53,194 bases of DNA from Parabacteroides faecalis (GTDB taxonomy: Bacteria > Bacteroidota > Bacteroidia > Bacteroidales > Tannerellaceae), in contig NZ_JAKZMM010000030.1 of the NCBI RefSeq assembly GCF_022809355.1, positions 1 to 53,194 on the forward strand. Reading direction: 5' to 3'. The translations under genes were made by a program, and so were the position numbers. The notes under the pieces were generated by a model, which did not search any database, was not told the DNA's origin, and saw only the letters and a program-made list of their open reading frames with translations. Shown in pieces: positions 13,519-22,528 of the stretch (position 1 is the stretch's first letter; every line of letters starts with the position of its first letter).

Positions 13519-14360
13519 GAAACGAAGATGACGAAATACAGATTTTAGGCTCAGCTGAAACGCCCTTGAAAAAGGATTCCGGAAAGAACCGTCGAGTTTG
13601 GATTGCCGCATGGACGGCTGTATTCATCCTCGCCTGTGTATGTCTTTTCTTTTTCCTGCCTTCACAGCAGGCGTCTGTTGCCGACCAACAGCAGCCTGAG
13701 ACCTCATCTCTGGCTGCCCAGGAAGGATTGGAAACGGAACAAAGCGAACCAGGAATTCATATCTCGTCTGATTTAGTCAACGATGTTCCTCTTACCATTT
13801 ATTCCTTGCATCAACTCCAGGCTGATTTACAAATCAACTTGCCCGATACCGCCGATCATTCTATCGTTTTGGCCATTCCGGCGGCTGATGTCCGAAAAGA
13901 CAACCAGGAAATTGTGGGGGATTTTGTTGTTCAAGGTAAAGAACTCAGCTTTGGAAAGCGCAAAGCCGGATATTGCAGTATCATTCAAGGTAAAATTGAG
14001 ATCGGCATCTCGACCGACGACCAGAAAAAAGAAGAATGCATTTCCCAACAAGGTTCTTTCTTCCGGCAATACAGCTTAATATTCAATGGAAATACCCAAA
14101 AGAATATTCTCAAAGGGAAATCTTTCCGTCGGGCTTTAGTTGTGCATGAGGGTAAAACATGTATTGTCATCAGCAAACAACGCGAGTCTTTATACGATTT
14201 TACCGAAGCCTTGGCCGATTTAGGTTTCCAAGATGCTTTATACTTGGTAGGAGGAAATAGTTTAGGATTCTATCGGGATAAAACGGGTAGCCTGCACTTC
14301 ATAGGCAAAACGGAGAAAGAGAACTATCCCAACCGCAATTATATTGTCTTCCGGAAGTAA
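13515..14360 (+). CDS. Membrane-anchored NAGPA-like phosphodiester glycosidase
   Basis: The 281-residue protein has one membrane segment (about 30-50, TAVFILACVCLFFFL) after a charged cytoplasmic start, so the bulk is periplasmic. The C-terminal part (RALVVHEGKTCIVIS, SLYDFTEALADLGFQDALYL, VGGNSLGFYRDKTG) resembles the NAGPA/DUF2233 fold, whose signature is a Gly-Gly-x-Ser turn. Known members cleave phosphodiester-linked sugars. Its coupling to a LytTR regulator suggests a regulated envelope function. The catalytic assignment is by similarity to the family end only. Confidence 0.6.
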   Translation: MRNEDDEIQILGSAETPLKKDSGKNRRVWIAAWTAVFILACVCLFFFLPSQQASVADQQQPETSSLAAQEGLETEQSEPGIHISSDLVNDVPLTIYSLHQLQADLQINLPDTADHSIVLAIPAADVRKDNQEIVGDFVVQGKELSFGKRKAGYCSIIQGKIEIGISTDDQKKEECISQQGSFFRQYSLIFNGNTQKNILKGKSFRRALVVHEGKTCIVISKQRESLYDFTEALADLGFQDALYLVGGNSLGFYRDKTGSLHFIGKTEKENYPNRNYIVFRK

Positions 14361-14477
14361 TTGCTTCCATGGATTTCATACATGCCTGTTGACATTTCAT
14401 ACAAATCAACCAGACTTCTTTCATCCGACAGATAAATCCATCTATATTTGTTTGGTAAACATAAATACGGAATAATT

Positions 14478-15239
14478 ATGAAGAGAGGATTTATTGGACT
14501 GATGAGTGTGGGATTATGCTTGCTTTCTGCTTGTAATAACCCGAAAAGTTCTACCGGTGAAGATTCAAATGTATTCAACTGGGAAGGAAACTGGATTGAA
14601 GTTATGCCTGTCAATAAGCAATATGTACAAGGAATCTGTTTCCAGTCTGGCGGGAAAGCAGAATCTATTGGTATGGCAACCTTGAAATATGAGAGCTGGA
14701 AAGTCTGGGAAGGCAAACAGAAACTGATCCTGACCGGAAAAAGCATCGGCAACGGTCAAACCATCGAGTTTTCTGATACACTTGATATTATTACAACTTC
14801 ACCTGAACATCTGACGTTGGGCAAAGGCGGACAATACCGTATCGACTATCAAAAGGTTAAGGATATTGAGGCTTATAAGAAATCGGTTGCTCAAGAAGCA
14901 ATTAGCGACGGACATAATGCCGAGAATGCCTTGGATTATGAAGGCACTTATACAGGAACAATTCCAGCTGCCGACTGCCCGGGAATTGATGTCACACTGA
15001 TTGTCAGAAAAGACAAGACCTTCCATCTGACTTATGATTACCTGGAACGCGACAGTAAGTTTGAAAGCGAAGGGAACTATTTGGTGCAAGGAAATTATCT
15101 GATTACAATCGGAGAGAAAAACGATTCAACATATTATAAACTGGAAGAGAATCGGATTCGCCTGCTTGACTATCAAAAACAAGTCATCAAGGGGAAACTA
15201 GAAGATATGTATATATTAAAGAAACAACAAGGTGAGTAA
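14478..15239 (+). CDS. NlpE-like outer membrane lipoprotein
   Basis: Lipoprotein signal MKRGFIGLMSVGLCLLSACN with lipobox L-S-A-C. Residues about 30-125 form a lipocalin-like barrel domain (WEGNWIEVMPVNKQYVQG), and about 150-250 an NlpE N-terminal-like domain (YEGTYTGTIPAADCPGIDVT, LIVRKDKTFHLTYDYLER). NlpE proteins sense copper or envelope stress in other bacteria; here that is only a family inference. The CxxC that follows in classic NlpE is absent. A promoter -7 box TATATTTG is at 14443-14450. Start 14478 gives the signal peptide. Confidence 0.75.
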   Translation: MKRGFIGLMSVGLCLLSACNNPKSSTGEDSNVFNWEGNWIEVMPVNKQYVQGICFQSGGKAESIGMATLKYESWKVWEGKQKLILTGKSIGNGQTIEFSDTLDIITTSPEHLTLGKGGQYRIDYQKVKDIEAYKKSVAQEAISDGHNAENALDYEGTYTGTIPAADCPGIDVTLIVRKDKTFHLTYDYLERDSKFESEGNYLVQGNYLITIGEKNDSTYYKLEENRIRLLDYQKQVIKGKLEDMYILKKQQGE

Positions 15240-15248
15240 AACCACAAC

Positions 15249-15294
15249 AAAAGCCGTTATCTAGTCTTTGGACAAACCTGATAACGGCTTTTTG
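15249..15294. terminator. Bidirectional terminator
   Basis: AAAAGCCGTTATC and GATAACGGCTTTT pair over 13 bases with an 18-base loop, with T runs on both strands. It separates the convergent NlpE-like and esterase genes. Confidence 0.8.
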
Positions 15295-15320
15295 TTTTAT
15301 GGATACTCTGACAAGAGATA

Positions 15321-16202
15321 TTAATCGAATACTCCGATTTCCTGGAACCAGTCTTCTGCCCGATTCGGCCATTCATTCACCATGCATCCTGTATCTCGCA
15401 GACCATAACCATGGCCTCCCACGCTATACAAGTGCATCCATGCCGGAACTTCCGCCTGCTTCAAGGCATAATAATAGAAAAGACTGCTGTCGATAAACGA
15501 TTTATCGTCTTCTGCCTGAATAATCAGTGTCGGTGGAACATCCTTCGTTACTTTGATCTCCGGAGCCAAACCAAAATTGTCTCCGCTTAAGTAAGCCGGA
15601 TAAACCAATAAGCAATAATCCGGACGGCAACTGACTTTGTCCACTTCATCCATGGCAGGATAACTGCGTTGATTGAATGCAGTCGAAGCCATTACGGATA
15701 AATGAGCGCCCGCAGAGAAACCCATGACACCAATTCGGTCGGGATCAATTTCCAATTCTTCCGAATACGCCCGCACATAACTGATTGCCCGCTGTACATC
15801 CTGTAACGGAGCTTCGTGCTTGGGTCGTCCTTCTCGGCGCGGAACCCGGTATTTCAACAAGACAGCCGTCACACCCAATTCGTTCAACCATTCACAGACT
15901 TCGGTTCCTTCCAAATCGTAAGCCAATATATTATAAGCACCTCCTGGACATACTACCATAGCTGCACCGGAAGCCACGTCTTTATTGGCAGGATAAATCG
16001 TAATCTCCGGACTACCGACATCCGTCATTCGGATTACATTCAAACCGCCTACCTGTGCTCCCGTTGCATCACTTTTTTCCGTCAACTTCGTTTTCTCTCC
16101 CGGCGCACCATTCGGAAACAAAACCACTTTCTTTTCTTGTGCCCCAACTATATTCAACATAAGAATACCCGATAATAACAAAACCAACTTCTTCATATCC
16201 AT
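15321..16202 (-). CDS. Secreted alpha/beta hydrolase (esterase)
   Basis: 293 residues with a signal peptide (KLVLLLSGILMLNIVGA). The BD-FAE/axe-type esterase fold is shown by the CPGGAYN oxyanion loop, the nucleophile motif GFSAGAH, the acid region IIQAEDDKSF, and GGHGYGLR with the catalytic His. Such enzymes deacetylate xylan or other acetylated sugars, or cleave feruloyl esters. It probably acts in the periplasm on polysaccharide fragments. It is followed by an 8-base-pair-rich convergent terminator and preceded by xpt in the same direction. Confidence 0.82.
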   Translation of the reverse strand: MDMKKLVLLLSGILMLNIVGAQEKKVVLFPNGAPGEKTKLTEKSDATGAQVGGLNVIRMTDVGSPEITIYPANKDVASGAAMVVCPGGAYNILAYDLEGTEVCEWLNELGVTAVLLKYRVPRREGRPKHEAPLQDVQRAISYVRAYSEELEIDPDRIGVMGFSAGAHLSVMASTAFNQRSYPAMDEVDKVSCRPDYCLLVYPAYLSGDNFGLAPEIKVTKDVPPTLIIQAEDDKSFIDSSLFYYYALKQAEVPAWMHLYSVGGHGYGLRDTGCMVNEWPNRAEDWFQEIGVFD

Positions 16203-16221
16203 TCGTTTTAAAACCGACCTA

Positions 16222-16788
16222 TCAACGAATCGTTATCTCGCAGTTATCCAGACTATCGATAATAGCCAGACTTTCTACATGGATACCCATATTCCGAAGT
16301 ACATTTCCACCATCCTGGAAAGCCTTTTCAATGATAAATCCCATACCGGCAATATGAGCTCCCGACTGTTTGGCCAAATCAACAATACCCAAAGCTGCAT
16401 TTCCAAAAGCCAGGAAATCGTCGATAAACAAGATCCGGTCATCAGGAGTCAGGAAATTATTACTAATACAAACCGTATAATCACGGTCTTTCGTGAAAGA
16501 ATGGACAACGGTTGTCAACATGTTTTCCATGGTCTTCGGTTTCTTTTTCTTGACAAAGACAACCGGCAACTGCAAAATATATCCCACCATAATAGCCGGA
16601 GCAATACCACTGGCCTCAATGGTGACAATCTTATTGATATCCTCGTTTGAGAAACGTTTGATGAATTCCTCTCCGATCTTATACATCAACATCGGATCCA
16701 TCTGATGGTTGATAAAACTATCGACCTTCAGGATGCCGCCCGGATAACAGCGGCCGTCTTGCATAATGCGTTGCTTTAATAATTCCAT
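16222..16788 (-). CDS. xpt: Xanthine phosphoribosyltransferase
   Basis: The 188-residue protein matches Xpt throughout: [20 protein letters not shown], the hood and IEASGIAPA loop, [12 protein letters not shown], and the PRPP-binding motif [13 protein letters not shown]. It converts xanthine and PRPP to XMP, salvaging purines. The NCS2 permease gene lies 320 bases upstream in the same direction, a conserved permease-salvage pair. No purine riboswitch is visible; the gap instead holds a 22-base palindromic tandem array. Confidence 0.93.
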   Translation of the reverse strand: MELLKQRIMQDGRCYPGGILKVDSFINHQMDPMLMYKIGEEFIKRFSNEDINKIVTIEASGIAPAIMVGYILQLPVVFVKKKKPKTMENMLTTVVHSFTKDRDYTVCISNNFLTPDDRILFIDDFLAFGNAALGIVDLAKQSGAHIAGMGFIIEKAFQDGGNVLRNMGIHVESLAIIDSLDNCEITIR

Positions 16789-16914
16789 ATATGTATTTAT
16801 TCCAATTAAACACGTATTCTCTCTTTCATAAACCCAGCTGAGCTTATCGGCTGTCAGCTTAGATACTAATCCTTTTGTAACGGAGAACTAAAGCTTTTCT
16901 GACGAGTCTTTAGC

Positions 16915-17001
16915 TTTCCTCCGTACCGAGGATAAGTTTCCTCCGATCGGAGGAAGGGTTTCCTTCGGCCGCAGGAAGACTTTCCCCCGACCGGAGGAAA
17001 G
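16915..17001. repeat. Four tandem 22-bp palindromic units
   Basis: Units begin at 16915, 16937, 16959 and 16981, exactly 22 bases apart. Each has the form TTTCCTCCG, two bases, then an imperfect CGGAGGAAA. The centres (TA, AT, GC, AC) and some arm bases vary, but most changes keep 7-8 of 9 pairs. A weaker GC-TTTT unit may precede at 16893. The array lies in the 320-base gap (16789-17108) between the permease and xpt, which otherwise holds only an AGCTGA/TCAGCT dyad near 16839 and no gene. Confidence 0.8.
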
Positions 17002-17108
17002 TTAATGATTCAGCAGATCCGGATTAATATCCCGGCAGAATTACCTTAAGATTCCACAAGGGAACCACGAATAGCCAACGGAAAACCCGAAAGCCTCAGC
17101 CTCTATCG

Positions 17109-18482
17109 TTATTCTTCTACTTTATCGTCTTTGACCCGAATCAACATATTTGATAAAATAGCTGCTAGTCCGCCCGTCGTGATTCCGGAAGCAAAGATTC
17201 CCTTAATAGCATCCGGAGCAGCCTTCAGGATATCGGGCATCAATTCAACGCCCAAACCTAGCGACAGACTGACAGCCAGCACCAAAGTGGCTTTCCGATT
17301 GATTTCCTGTGCCGCAATAATACGGATACCGGCAGCAGCTACCGTTCCAAACATCAGCAAGGTGGCACCGCCCAGAACTGCATCCGGCATCAAAGAAAAG
17401 ACAATTCCCACAACGGGGAACAATCCCAGCAATACCAGCATGGCAGCGATATAATAACCCACGTAGCGACTGGCAACACCCGTCAGCTGTATAATACCAT
17501 TGTTCTGCGCAAAAATAGAATTAGGAAAAGAATTGAAGATACCGGCCAGCAATGAATTGAAACCATCGGCCATCACACCTCCCGACACACGCTTCAAGTA
17601 TCCATCTCCTTCGATGGATTTTCCGGAAATCAAAGAGTTGGCTGTTACATCACCTGTTGCCTCGATCGCCGTAATCAGATAAACCAAGCCGATCGCAATG
17701 ATGGATGAAGCATGAAATTCTACACCATATTTAAATGGAACAGGAATATTCAAATTCGTGAAACTTTGAGAAGAAGCGGCACTCATATCTACCATTCCCA
17801 AAGCAAAGGAAAGCGCATAACCGACACACAAGCCCAACACGATCGAGCTCATCCGAAGGTATTTATTCTTACAACGGTTGAAAAACAAGACACTCAGCAA
17901 GACAGCAGCAGCTACACCGATATGCTTGATACTGCCAAACGTGCCGTCATCCATCGCTCCATAACCACCACCGCAGGAAACAATGCCGACCTTAATCAGA
18001 CTCAATCCGATCAGCAAGACAACAATACCCGAAACCAGCGGCGTAATGATGTTTCGCATATACTTAAACGTCCGACTGATGATCATTTCGACCGGAGCAG
18101 CTGCCATACATGAGCCAAAAATCAAAGGCAAACCACCCATCAGTCCGGCCGTAATAATCGGACCGATAAAAGAAAAGCTTGTTCCCTGGATACAAAGTAG
18201 TCCGGCTCCTATCGGACCGAACCGCCGACATTGAATAAATGTAGATATTCCCGAAGCAAACAAAGCCATTGATACCAAAAAGCCCGTTGTCTCCAAATCA
18301 AGTTTCAACGCACTCGCAATAATCAGTGGAGGCGTAATAATCGCAACAAATATCGCGAGCAAATGTTGCACGGCAGCAAAAAGAGCATCCTTGAAAGGAG
18401 GCCGGTCTTCTATCCCATAAATCAAATCCGTCTGCTTGATCGGTTGGATAGTTTCATCTAATTCTTGTTCGTTAAACTTCAT
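17109..18482 (-). CDS. Xanthine/uric acid-type NCS2 permease
   Basis: A 457-residue membrane protein with about 12-14 segments. NCS2 family marks are CIQGTSFSFIGPII in the first half, AIEATGDVTANSLISG, and FAQNNGIIQLTGVASRYVG. The last two are the substrate-contact regions of XanQ/UapA transporters. Together with xpt downstream, this indicates xanthine uptake by proton or sodium symport. It starts 15 bases after the endonuclease-family gene, so transcription may come from upstream. Confidence 0.88.
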   Translation of the reverse strand: MKFNEQELDETIQPIKQTDLIYGIEDRPPFKDALFAAVQHLLAIFVAIITPPLIIASALKLDLETTGFLVSMALFASGISTFIQCRRFGPIGAGLLCIQGTSFSFIGPIITAGLMGGLPLIFGSCMAAAPVEMIISRTFKYMRNIITPLVSGIVVLLIGLSLIKVGIVSCGGGYGAMDDGTFGSIKHIGVAAAVLLSVLFFNRCKNKYLRMSSIVLGLCVGYALSFALGMVDMSAASSQSFTNLNIPVPFKYGVEFHASSIIAIGLVYLITAIEATGDVTANSLISGKSIEGDGYLKRVSGGVMADGFNSLLAGIFNSFPNSIFAQNNGIIQLTGVASRYVGYYIAAMLVLLGLFPVVGIVFSLMPDAVLGGATLLMFGTVAAAGIRIIAAQEINRKATLVLAVSLSLGLGVELMPDILKAAPDAIKGIFASGITTGGLAAILSNMLIRVKDDKVEE

Positions 18483-18497
18483 TCGTTATGTTATTTA

Positions 18498-19274
18498 TTA
18501 CCAAATCCAACGTTTTATATGCACGTTTACAGGGCGATGATCCGATTCTACGGAAGCCGGAGTGACATACGAGAAAAAGGCAAAGTTCTTCGGTTTACAA
18601 TCCTTCTTTACGGCAATGTAATCAATACAAGCCTTCGGTTCGTCTGCCGGACAAGTCGGTTTATCGGTAGTTGATAAGATACAGAAATCTTTCTGCAATT
18701 CCTGAATAAACGGAGAATCAGGCGTATCATTCCAGTCTCCGGCAATAAATACGGGTTTGTCAAAGCCAGATGTCGCTTCCCGGATAATCGGGAGAGAAGC
18801 GATACGGTCTTCTTCCGTCAAAGATAAATGCATACAAGCATACACATACTTCTTAAACTCGACAACTAACAGGGCACGGGCTTCTTCCCGGCCGGGTAAA
18901 GCGTAACGATATACGTGTAATGGTTGCTTCTTCGACAAGATACCGATTCCGTACTTCCCGCCATCGTAATCAATAGCCGGAGCATACGTAGCATGCATTC
19001 CGGTCAGCTTGGCCAATTCGTCCAACACATAAGCTCCTTTACTGCGTCCTGTTACACTATCCAGTTCCTGAATCGCTACCACATCCGGTTTCTCTTGTAT
19101 GATAACAGATGCCGTCCGGGCATAATCCGTCACACCATCCATGCCCGCGCCATTCTTTACATTATAAGTCATCAACTGTTCGTTCCAGATGCAGTCAAAG
19201 AACAAACTTCCAAGAACGATGACCAATAATAATATACCGAGTATGATCTTTCCTACTACCTTCATGACCTCCAC
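18498..19274 (-). CDS. Endonuclease/exonuclease/phosphatase family protein
   Basis: 258 residues with an N-terminal membrane anchor (about 7-27, IILGILLLVIVLGSLFF). The EEP fold motifs are in order: LMTYNVKNG, VVAIQELDS (metal Glu), ACMHLSL, VFIAGDWNDTP (Asp/Asn), CIDYIAV, and SDHRPV with the catalytic His. The domain faces the periplasm. Substrate could be a nucleic acid, a sugar phosphate or a phospholipid. It lies 13 bases after the threonine aldolase gene. Confidence 0.85.
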   Translation of the reverse strand: MEVMKVVGKIILGILLLVIVLGSLFFDCIWNEQLMTYNVKNGAGMDGVTDYARTASVIIQEKPDVVAIQELDSVTGRSKGAYVLDELAKLTGMHATYAPAIDYDGGKYGIGILSKKQPLHVYRYALPGREEARALLVVEFKKYVYACMHLSLTEEDRIASLPIIREATSGFDKPVFIAGDWNDTPDSPFIQELQKDFCILSTTDKPTCPADEPKACIDYIAVKKDCKPKNFAFFSYVTPASVESDHRPVNVHIKRWIW

Positions 19275-19287
19275 TTTGCTCTTATGA

Positions 19288-20310
19288 TTATTTCAAGACT
19301 TCACGCAAAGATTTCTCCATATCCAGAATATCGTCTTCCGTCGTATCCCAAGAAGTAACAAAGCGTGCTTCGTTCTTCTCTTCGTTCCACATATAGAAGA
19401 AATATTTCTCTTGCAGTTTTTTCAGCGGCTCATCCGGAATAATAAAGAAAAGCTGATTGGTTTCTACCTTCTGTGTCATCCGGATCTGCGGGAATTCGGC
19501 CAAGACATCAGCCAGACGTTTGGCACAAGCATTCGCATGGCGCGCATTTTCCAACCATAAATCATTCTCCAGATAAGGGATAAACTGAGCCGACATATAC
19601 CGAAGCTTGGAAGCCAACTGGGCTGATTGTTTCCGGACAAACGGAAGGATTTCGGTCAATTCCGGACGGAAAGAAATCACAGCCTCTCCCATCATCATGC
19701 CGTTCTTCGTTCCTCCAAAACTCAGAATATCCACTCCGGCATCAACGGTTACTTCTTTCATGGAGCAATTCAAGTAGGCACAAGCATTGGCCAAACGCGC
19801 TCCATCCATGTGCAGATACATATCGTGGGCATGCAATAAATCGGCGATTGCCTTCACTTCTTCAACTGTATATACAGTTCCCAATTCAGATACCTGCGAA
19901 ATATAAACGGCTTTCGGCTGTGAATGATGACAAACACCGAAATTATGCAAATGCGGCTTAATCAATTCAGGAGTCAGTTTACCATCGGGCGTTGGAATCG
20001 TAACCAAAGCACAACCACTCATTCGTCCCGGCGCACCACATTCGTCTACGTTGATATGAGCCGTCTCGGCACACAAAATACTATGAAACGAACGTGTCAC
20101 TGCTTGCAAAGCTACCGAATTGGCACCTGTTCCGTTAAACAGGAAAAACGGAGAAGCCGTTTCTCCAAATACTTCTTTAATCTTAGCCGTTGCCTGAGCG
20201 GTCCAAGGATCATCACCATAGCCAACGGCATGATTGTCGTTCGCCTTAATCACGGCATCCATAATCAATGGATGAACACCGGAATTGTTATCACTTGCAA
20301 AACTTCTCAT
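19288..20310 (-). CDS. ltaE: Low-specificity L-threonine aldolase
   Basis: A 340-residue PLP enzyme of fold type I: SFASDNNSGVHP at the N-terminus, FLFNGTGANSVALQA, HMDGARLANA with the conserved Asp, and SFGGTKNGMM with the PLP-binding Lys. It splits L-threonine and L-allo-threonine to glycine and acetaldehyde. A -7 box TATCTTTG lies at 20342-20335 on the minus strand, 25 bases upstream. The downstream endonuclease-family and permease genes are spaced closely enough for one transcript. Confidence 0.92.
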   Translation of the reverse strand: MRSFASDNNSGVHPLIMDAVIKANDNHAVGYGDDPWTAQATAKIKEVFGETASPFFLFNGTGANSVALQAVTRSFHSILCAETAHINVDECGAPGRMSGCALVTIPTPDGKLTPELIKPHLHNFGVCHHSQPKAVYISQVSELGTVYTVEEVKAIADLLHAHDMYLHMDGARLANACAYLNCSMKEVTVDAGVDILSFGGTKNGMMMGEAVISFRPELTEILPFVRKQSAQLASKLRYMSAQFIPYLENDLWLENARHANACAKRLADVLAEFPQIRMTQKVETNQLFFIIPDEPLKKLQEKYFFYMWNEEKNEARFVTSWDTTEDDILDMEKSLREVLK

Positions 20311-20340
20311 TTTTATATTGCCTCAAAATTTTTGCAAAGA

Positions 20341-20376
20341 TAGCGCATAGCCGGCAAACAAACCGACGATGCGCTA
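20341..20376 (-). terminator. Inverted repeat, terminator or operator
   Basis: TAGCGCAT (20341-20348) and ATGCGCTA (20369-20376) are perfect inverted copies between the acetyltransferase end and the ltaE start. The inner arm overlaps the ltaE -7 box by two bases, so the dyad may end the upstream transcript or regulate ltaE. No clean T run follows. Confidence 0.4.
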
Positions 20377-20400
20377 CCTTTATTTATTTGAATCTGTTTA

Positions 20401-20970
20401 TTATTTCTCCATAGCCTCCAACGAACGTATCACCCGACACGGATTTCCGACAGCCAAGGAATAAGAAGGAATATCTTTTGTCACCACACTTCCTGCACCG
20501 ATCACCACATGATCCCCAATCGTAACACCAGGAAGAATAACGGAATGAGCACCAATCCAAACGTTGTTTCCAATCCGTATCGGATAAGCATACTCCAAAC
20601 CCTGGTTACGACGCTCGGCATCCAACGGATGACCTGCCGTATAAATCCCCACATTCGGAGCAATGAAGGCATTATCTCCGATCGTTACCTTGGCTCCATC
20701 CAGAATAACGAGATTGACATTGGCATAGAAATTCTCGCCTACCTCAATATTATACCCATAGTCGCAGTTAAACGGAGGCTCGATAATCACCTGTTTCCCG
20801 ACTTTTCCCAACAACGACCGTAAAAGATCTGTTTTCTCTGTATATTGCGAAGGCCGCAAACGGTTATAATCATACAACAGTTCTTTAGCCCGTTCCCGTT
20901 CAGCCAATAATTCACGATCGTAATTGGCATCATACAACAAGCCTTGCCGGCATTTTTCTTTCTCGGTCAT
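20401..20970 (-). CDS. Maltose/galactoside O-acetyltransferase (LacA/Maa family)
   Basis: A 189-residue left-handed beta-helix acetyltransferase: Mac N-terminal helix region (CRQGLLYDANYDRELLAERE), then hexapeptide repeats (IGDNAFIAPNVGIYTAGHPL with the catalytic His, IGNNVWIGAHSVILPGVTIG), ending NPCRVIR. It transfers acetyl from acetyl-CoA to a sugar hydroxyl, a detoxifying or modifying step. Its start overlaps the esterase gene by four bases, an interesting pairing of an acetyl-adding and an ester-cleaving enzyme. Confidence 0.9.
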   Translation of the reverse strand: MTEKEKCRQGLLYDANYDRELLAERERAKELLYDYNRLRPSQYTEKTDLLRSLLGKVGKQVIIEPPFNCDYGYNIEVGENFYANVNLVILDGAKVTIGDNAFIAPNVGIYTAGHPLDAERRNQGLEYAYPIRIGNNVWIGAHSVILPGVTIGDHVVIGAGSVVTKDIPSYSLAVGNPCRVIRSLEAMEK

Positions 20971-21785
20971 TGGTTGATTCCGTTTTTCTGGAAATACTTT
21001 TGGAAGAAGAGTATCTGATAATCGATGGAATTATTCCAGTAAGTACTGTTATGTTCTCCGGGACGAAGCAGAAAATCATGGTCAATGCCTTGTTTCAATA
21101 AAGCTTCATGGAAATTCTTATTCACTTCGAGGAAGAAATCTCCATATCCGCAGTCGATAATCATGGCTAATTGCCCCTTCTTCATCGAAGGCACCAAGTT
21201 AATCACCGTATGGGCATCCCAAACAGACTGGTTTTCGGCTTCTTCACCCAATTGCTTACTCATATCCCAATTTTTCGGGAAAGGACGAATATCCACGCCT
21301 CCACTTGTACTTCCTGCCGCACCGAATACATCCGAATGACGGATTGCATTCCACATGGCACCATGTCCACCCATACTTAATCCGGTGATAGCTCTTCCTT
21401 CCCGGCGTGCAATTGTCTTATAATGACTATCCACATAAGCAATCAGTTCCGAAGAGATAAAAGTTTCATACCTGACATTTTTATTCAACGGGCTATCCCA
21501 ATACCAACTTCTCTCGCCATCCGGACAAATAAAGATGATACCTTTCTCGTCAGCAATCTGAGGCAAGTTGGGTTTTACACGAATCCATCCGGAATAATCG
21601 TTGCCATGACCATGTAACAAATAAATCACTGGGCAAGGTTTCTCTGCCGCCACATCGGGAATGATCACTACTGTCTTAATGTCTTTCTGCATACTCCGGC
21701 TATTCACCAGCACCGTATCTACCTGTGCGGCCTGTACGTACGACATCACAAACAAAGCCGTCAATGCAATAATCAGTCTTCTCAT
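20967..21785 (-). CDS. Secreted esterase D/FrmB-like hydrolase
   Basis: 272 residues with a signal peptide (MRRLIIALTALFVMSYVQA). The esterase-D fold shows LLHGHGNDYSGW, the nucleophile elbow GLSMGGHGAMW, the acid in DCGYGDFF and the His in PGEHNSTYW. Relatives include S-formylglutathione hydrolase, tributyrin esterase and feruloyl esterases; the signal peptide argues for periplasmic action on acylated glycans. It follows rsmE in the same direction and is coupled to the acetyltransferase. Confidence 0.85.
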   Translation of the reverse strand: MRRLIIALTALFVMSYVQAAQVDTVLVNSRSMQKDIKTVVIIPDVAAEKPCPVIYLLHGHGNDYSGWIRVKPNLPQIADEKGIIFICPDGERSWYWDSPLNKNVRYETFISSELIAYVDSHYKTIARREGRAITGLSMGGHGAMWNAIRHSDVFGAAGSTSGGVDIRPFPKNWDMSKQLGEEAENQSVWDAHTVINLVPSMKKGQLAMIIDCGYGDFFLEVNKNFHEALLKQGIDHDFLLRPGEHNSTYWNNSIDYQILFFQKYFQKNGINQ

Positions 21786-21818
21786 GTCTTTCTATGTATT
21801 ATCCGTTTAAGTTCTTTT

Positions 21819-22517
21819 TTATTGGTTCAGCACATGCAAGGTGTGGCAGGCCGTCAATGCCGCCGTTTCTGTCCGCAACCGACTTTTTCCTAAAGATATG
21901 GCCTCAAAACCATTCTCCAAAGCACATTGAATTTCTTCCGGACTGAAATCTCCTTCCGGACCAATTAGGATCAAAGCATTCTCGCCTGGATGATAAATAT
22001 CCTTAATCAAAGGCTTCTCTCCTTCTTCACAATGAGCAATAAACTTACGCCCGTTGAAGGGTTGCTTGACAAACGCCTTGAAATCGGTCATTCCATGCAA
22101 GATGGGAAGCGTAGCTTTCTGCGACTGTTTCATGGCACTAACCAGAATCTTCTCCAGACGAGCCGGCTTTACTTCCTTTCTTTCTGAGAAACGACAGTTC
22201 AGACACGTGATTTCATTGATTCCTATCTCGCAAGCCTTTTCGGCAAACCATTCCATCCGATCCATATTCTTCGTGGGAGCCACTGCTATATGCACATAAA
22301 ACGGCCACAAGTCTTCCTGTTTCCACGATTCCTCGATGGTCACTTCACAATGTTTGGGATGAGCTCTTACGATCAGTGCTTTATAAAACGAACCTTTCCC
22401 GTCAGTCAACAGGATCTCCGCTCCTTCTGTCAGACGCAGCACTCGGATACAATGTCCGGCTTCTTCTTCCGGAAGTTCCGGATTTACGGCTATGTCTGGA
22501 GTATAAAATATCTGCAT
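21819..22517 (-). CDS. rsmE: 16S rRNA m3U1498 methyltransferase
   Basis: The 232-residue protein has the RsmE layout: an N-terminal PUA-like domain (ELPEEEAGHCIRVLRLTEG) and a C-terminal SPOUT knot (ALILIGPEGDFSPEEI, ISLGKSRLRTETAALTACHT) that binds SAM. It methylates N3 of U1498 in the decoding centre. It starts 11 bases after the nucleoside transporter gene and belongs to a five-gene run from 24533 to 20401. Confidence 0.93.
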   Translation of the reverse strand: MQIFYTPDIAVNPELPEEEAGHCIRVLRLTEGAEILLTDGKGSFYKALIVRAHPKHCEVTIEESWKQEDLWPFYVHIAVAPTKNMDRMEWFAEKACEIGINEITCLNCRFSERKEVKPARLEKILVSAMKQSQKATLPILHGMTDFKAFVKQPFNGRKFIAHCEEGEKPLIKDIYHPGENALILIGPEGDFSPEEIQCALENGFEAISLGKSRLRTETAALTACHTLHVLNQ

Positions 22518-22528
22518 ACCTTTCTTTT

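Noticed and set aside
16789-17108. Purine riboswitch upstream of xpt
   Set aside because: The conserved purine aptamer core and its two kissing loops are not visible; the gap holds the 22-base palindrome array instead.
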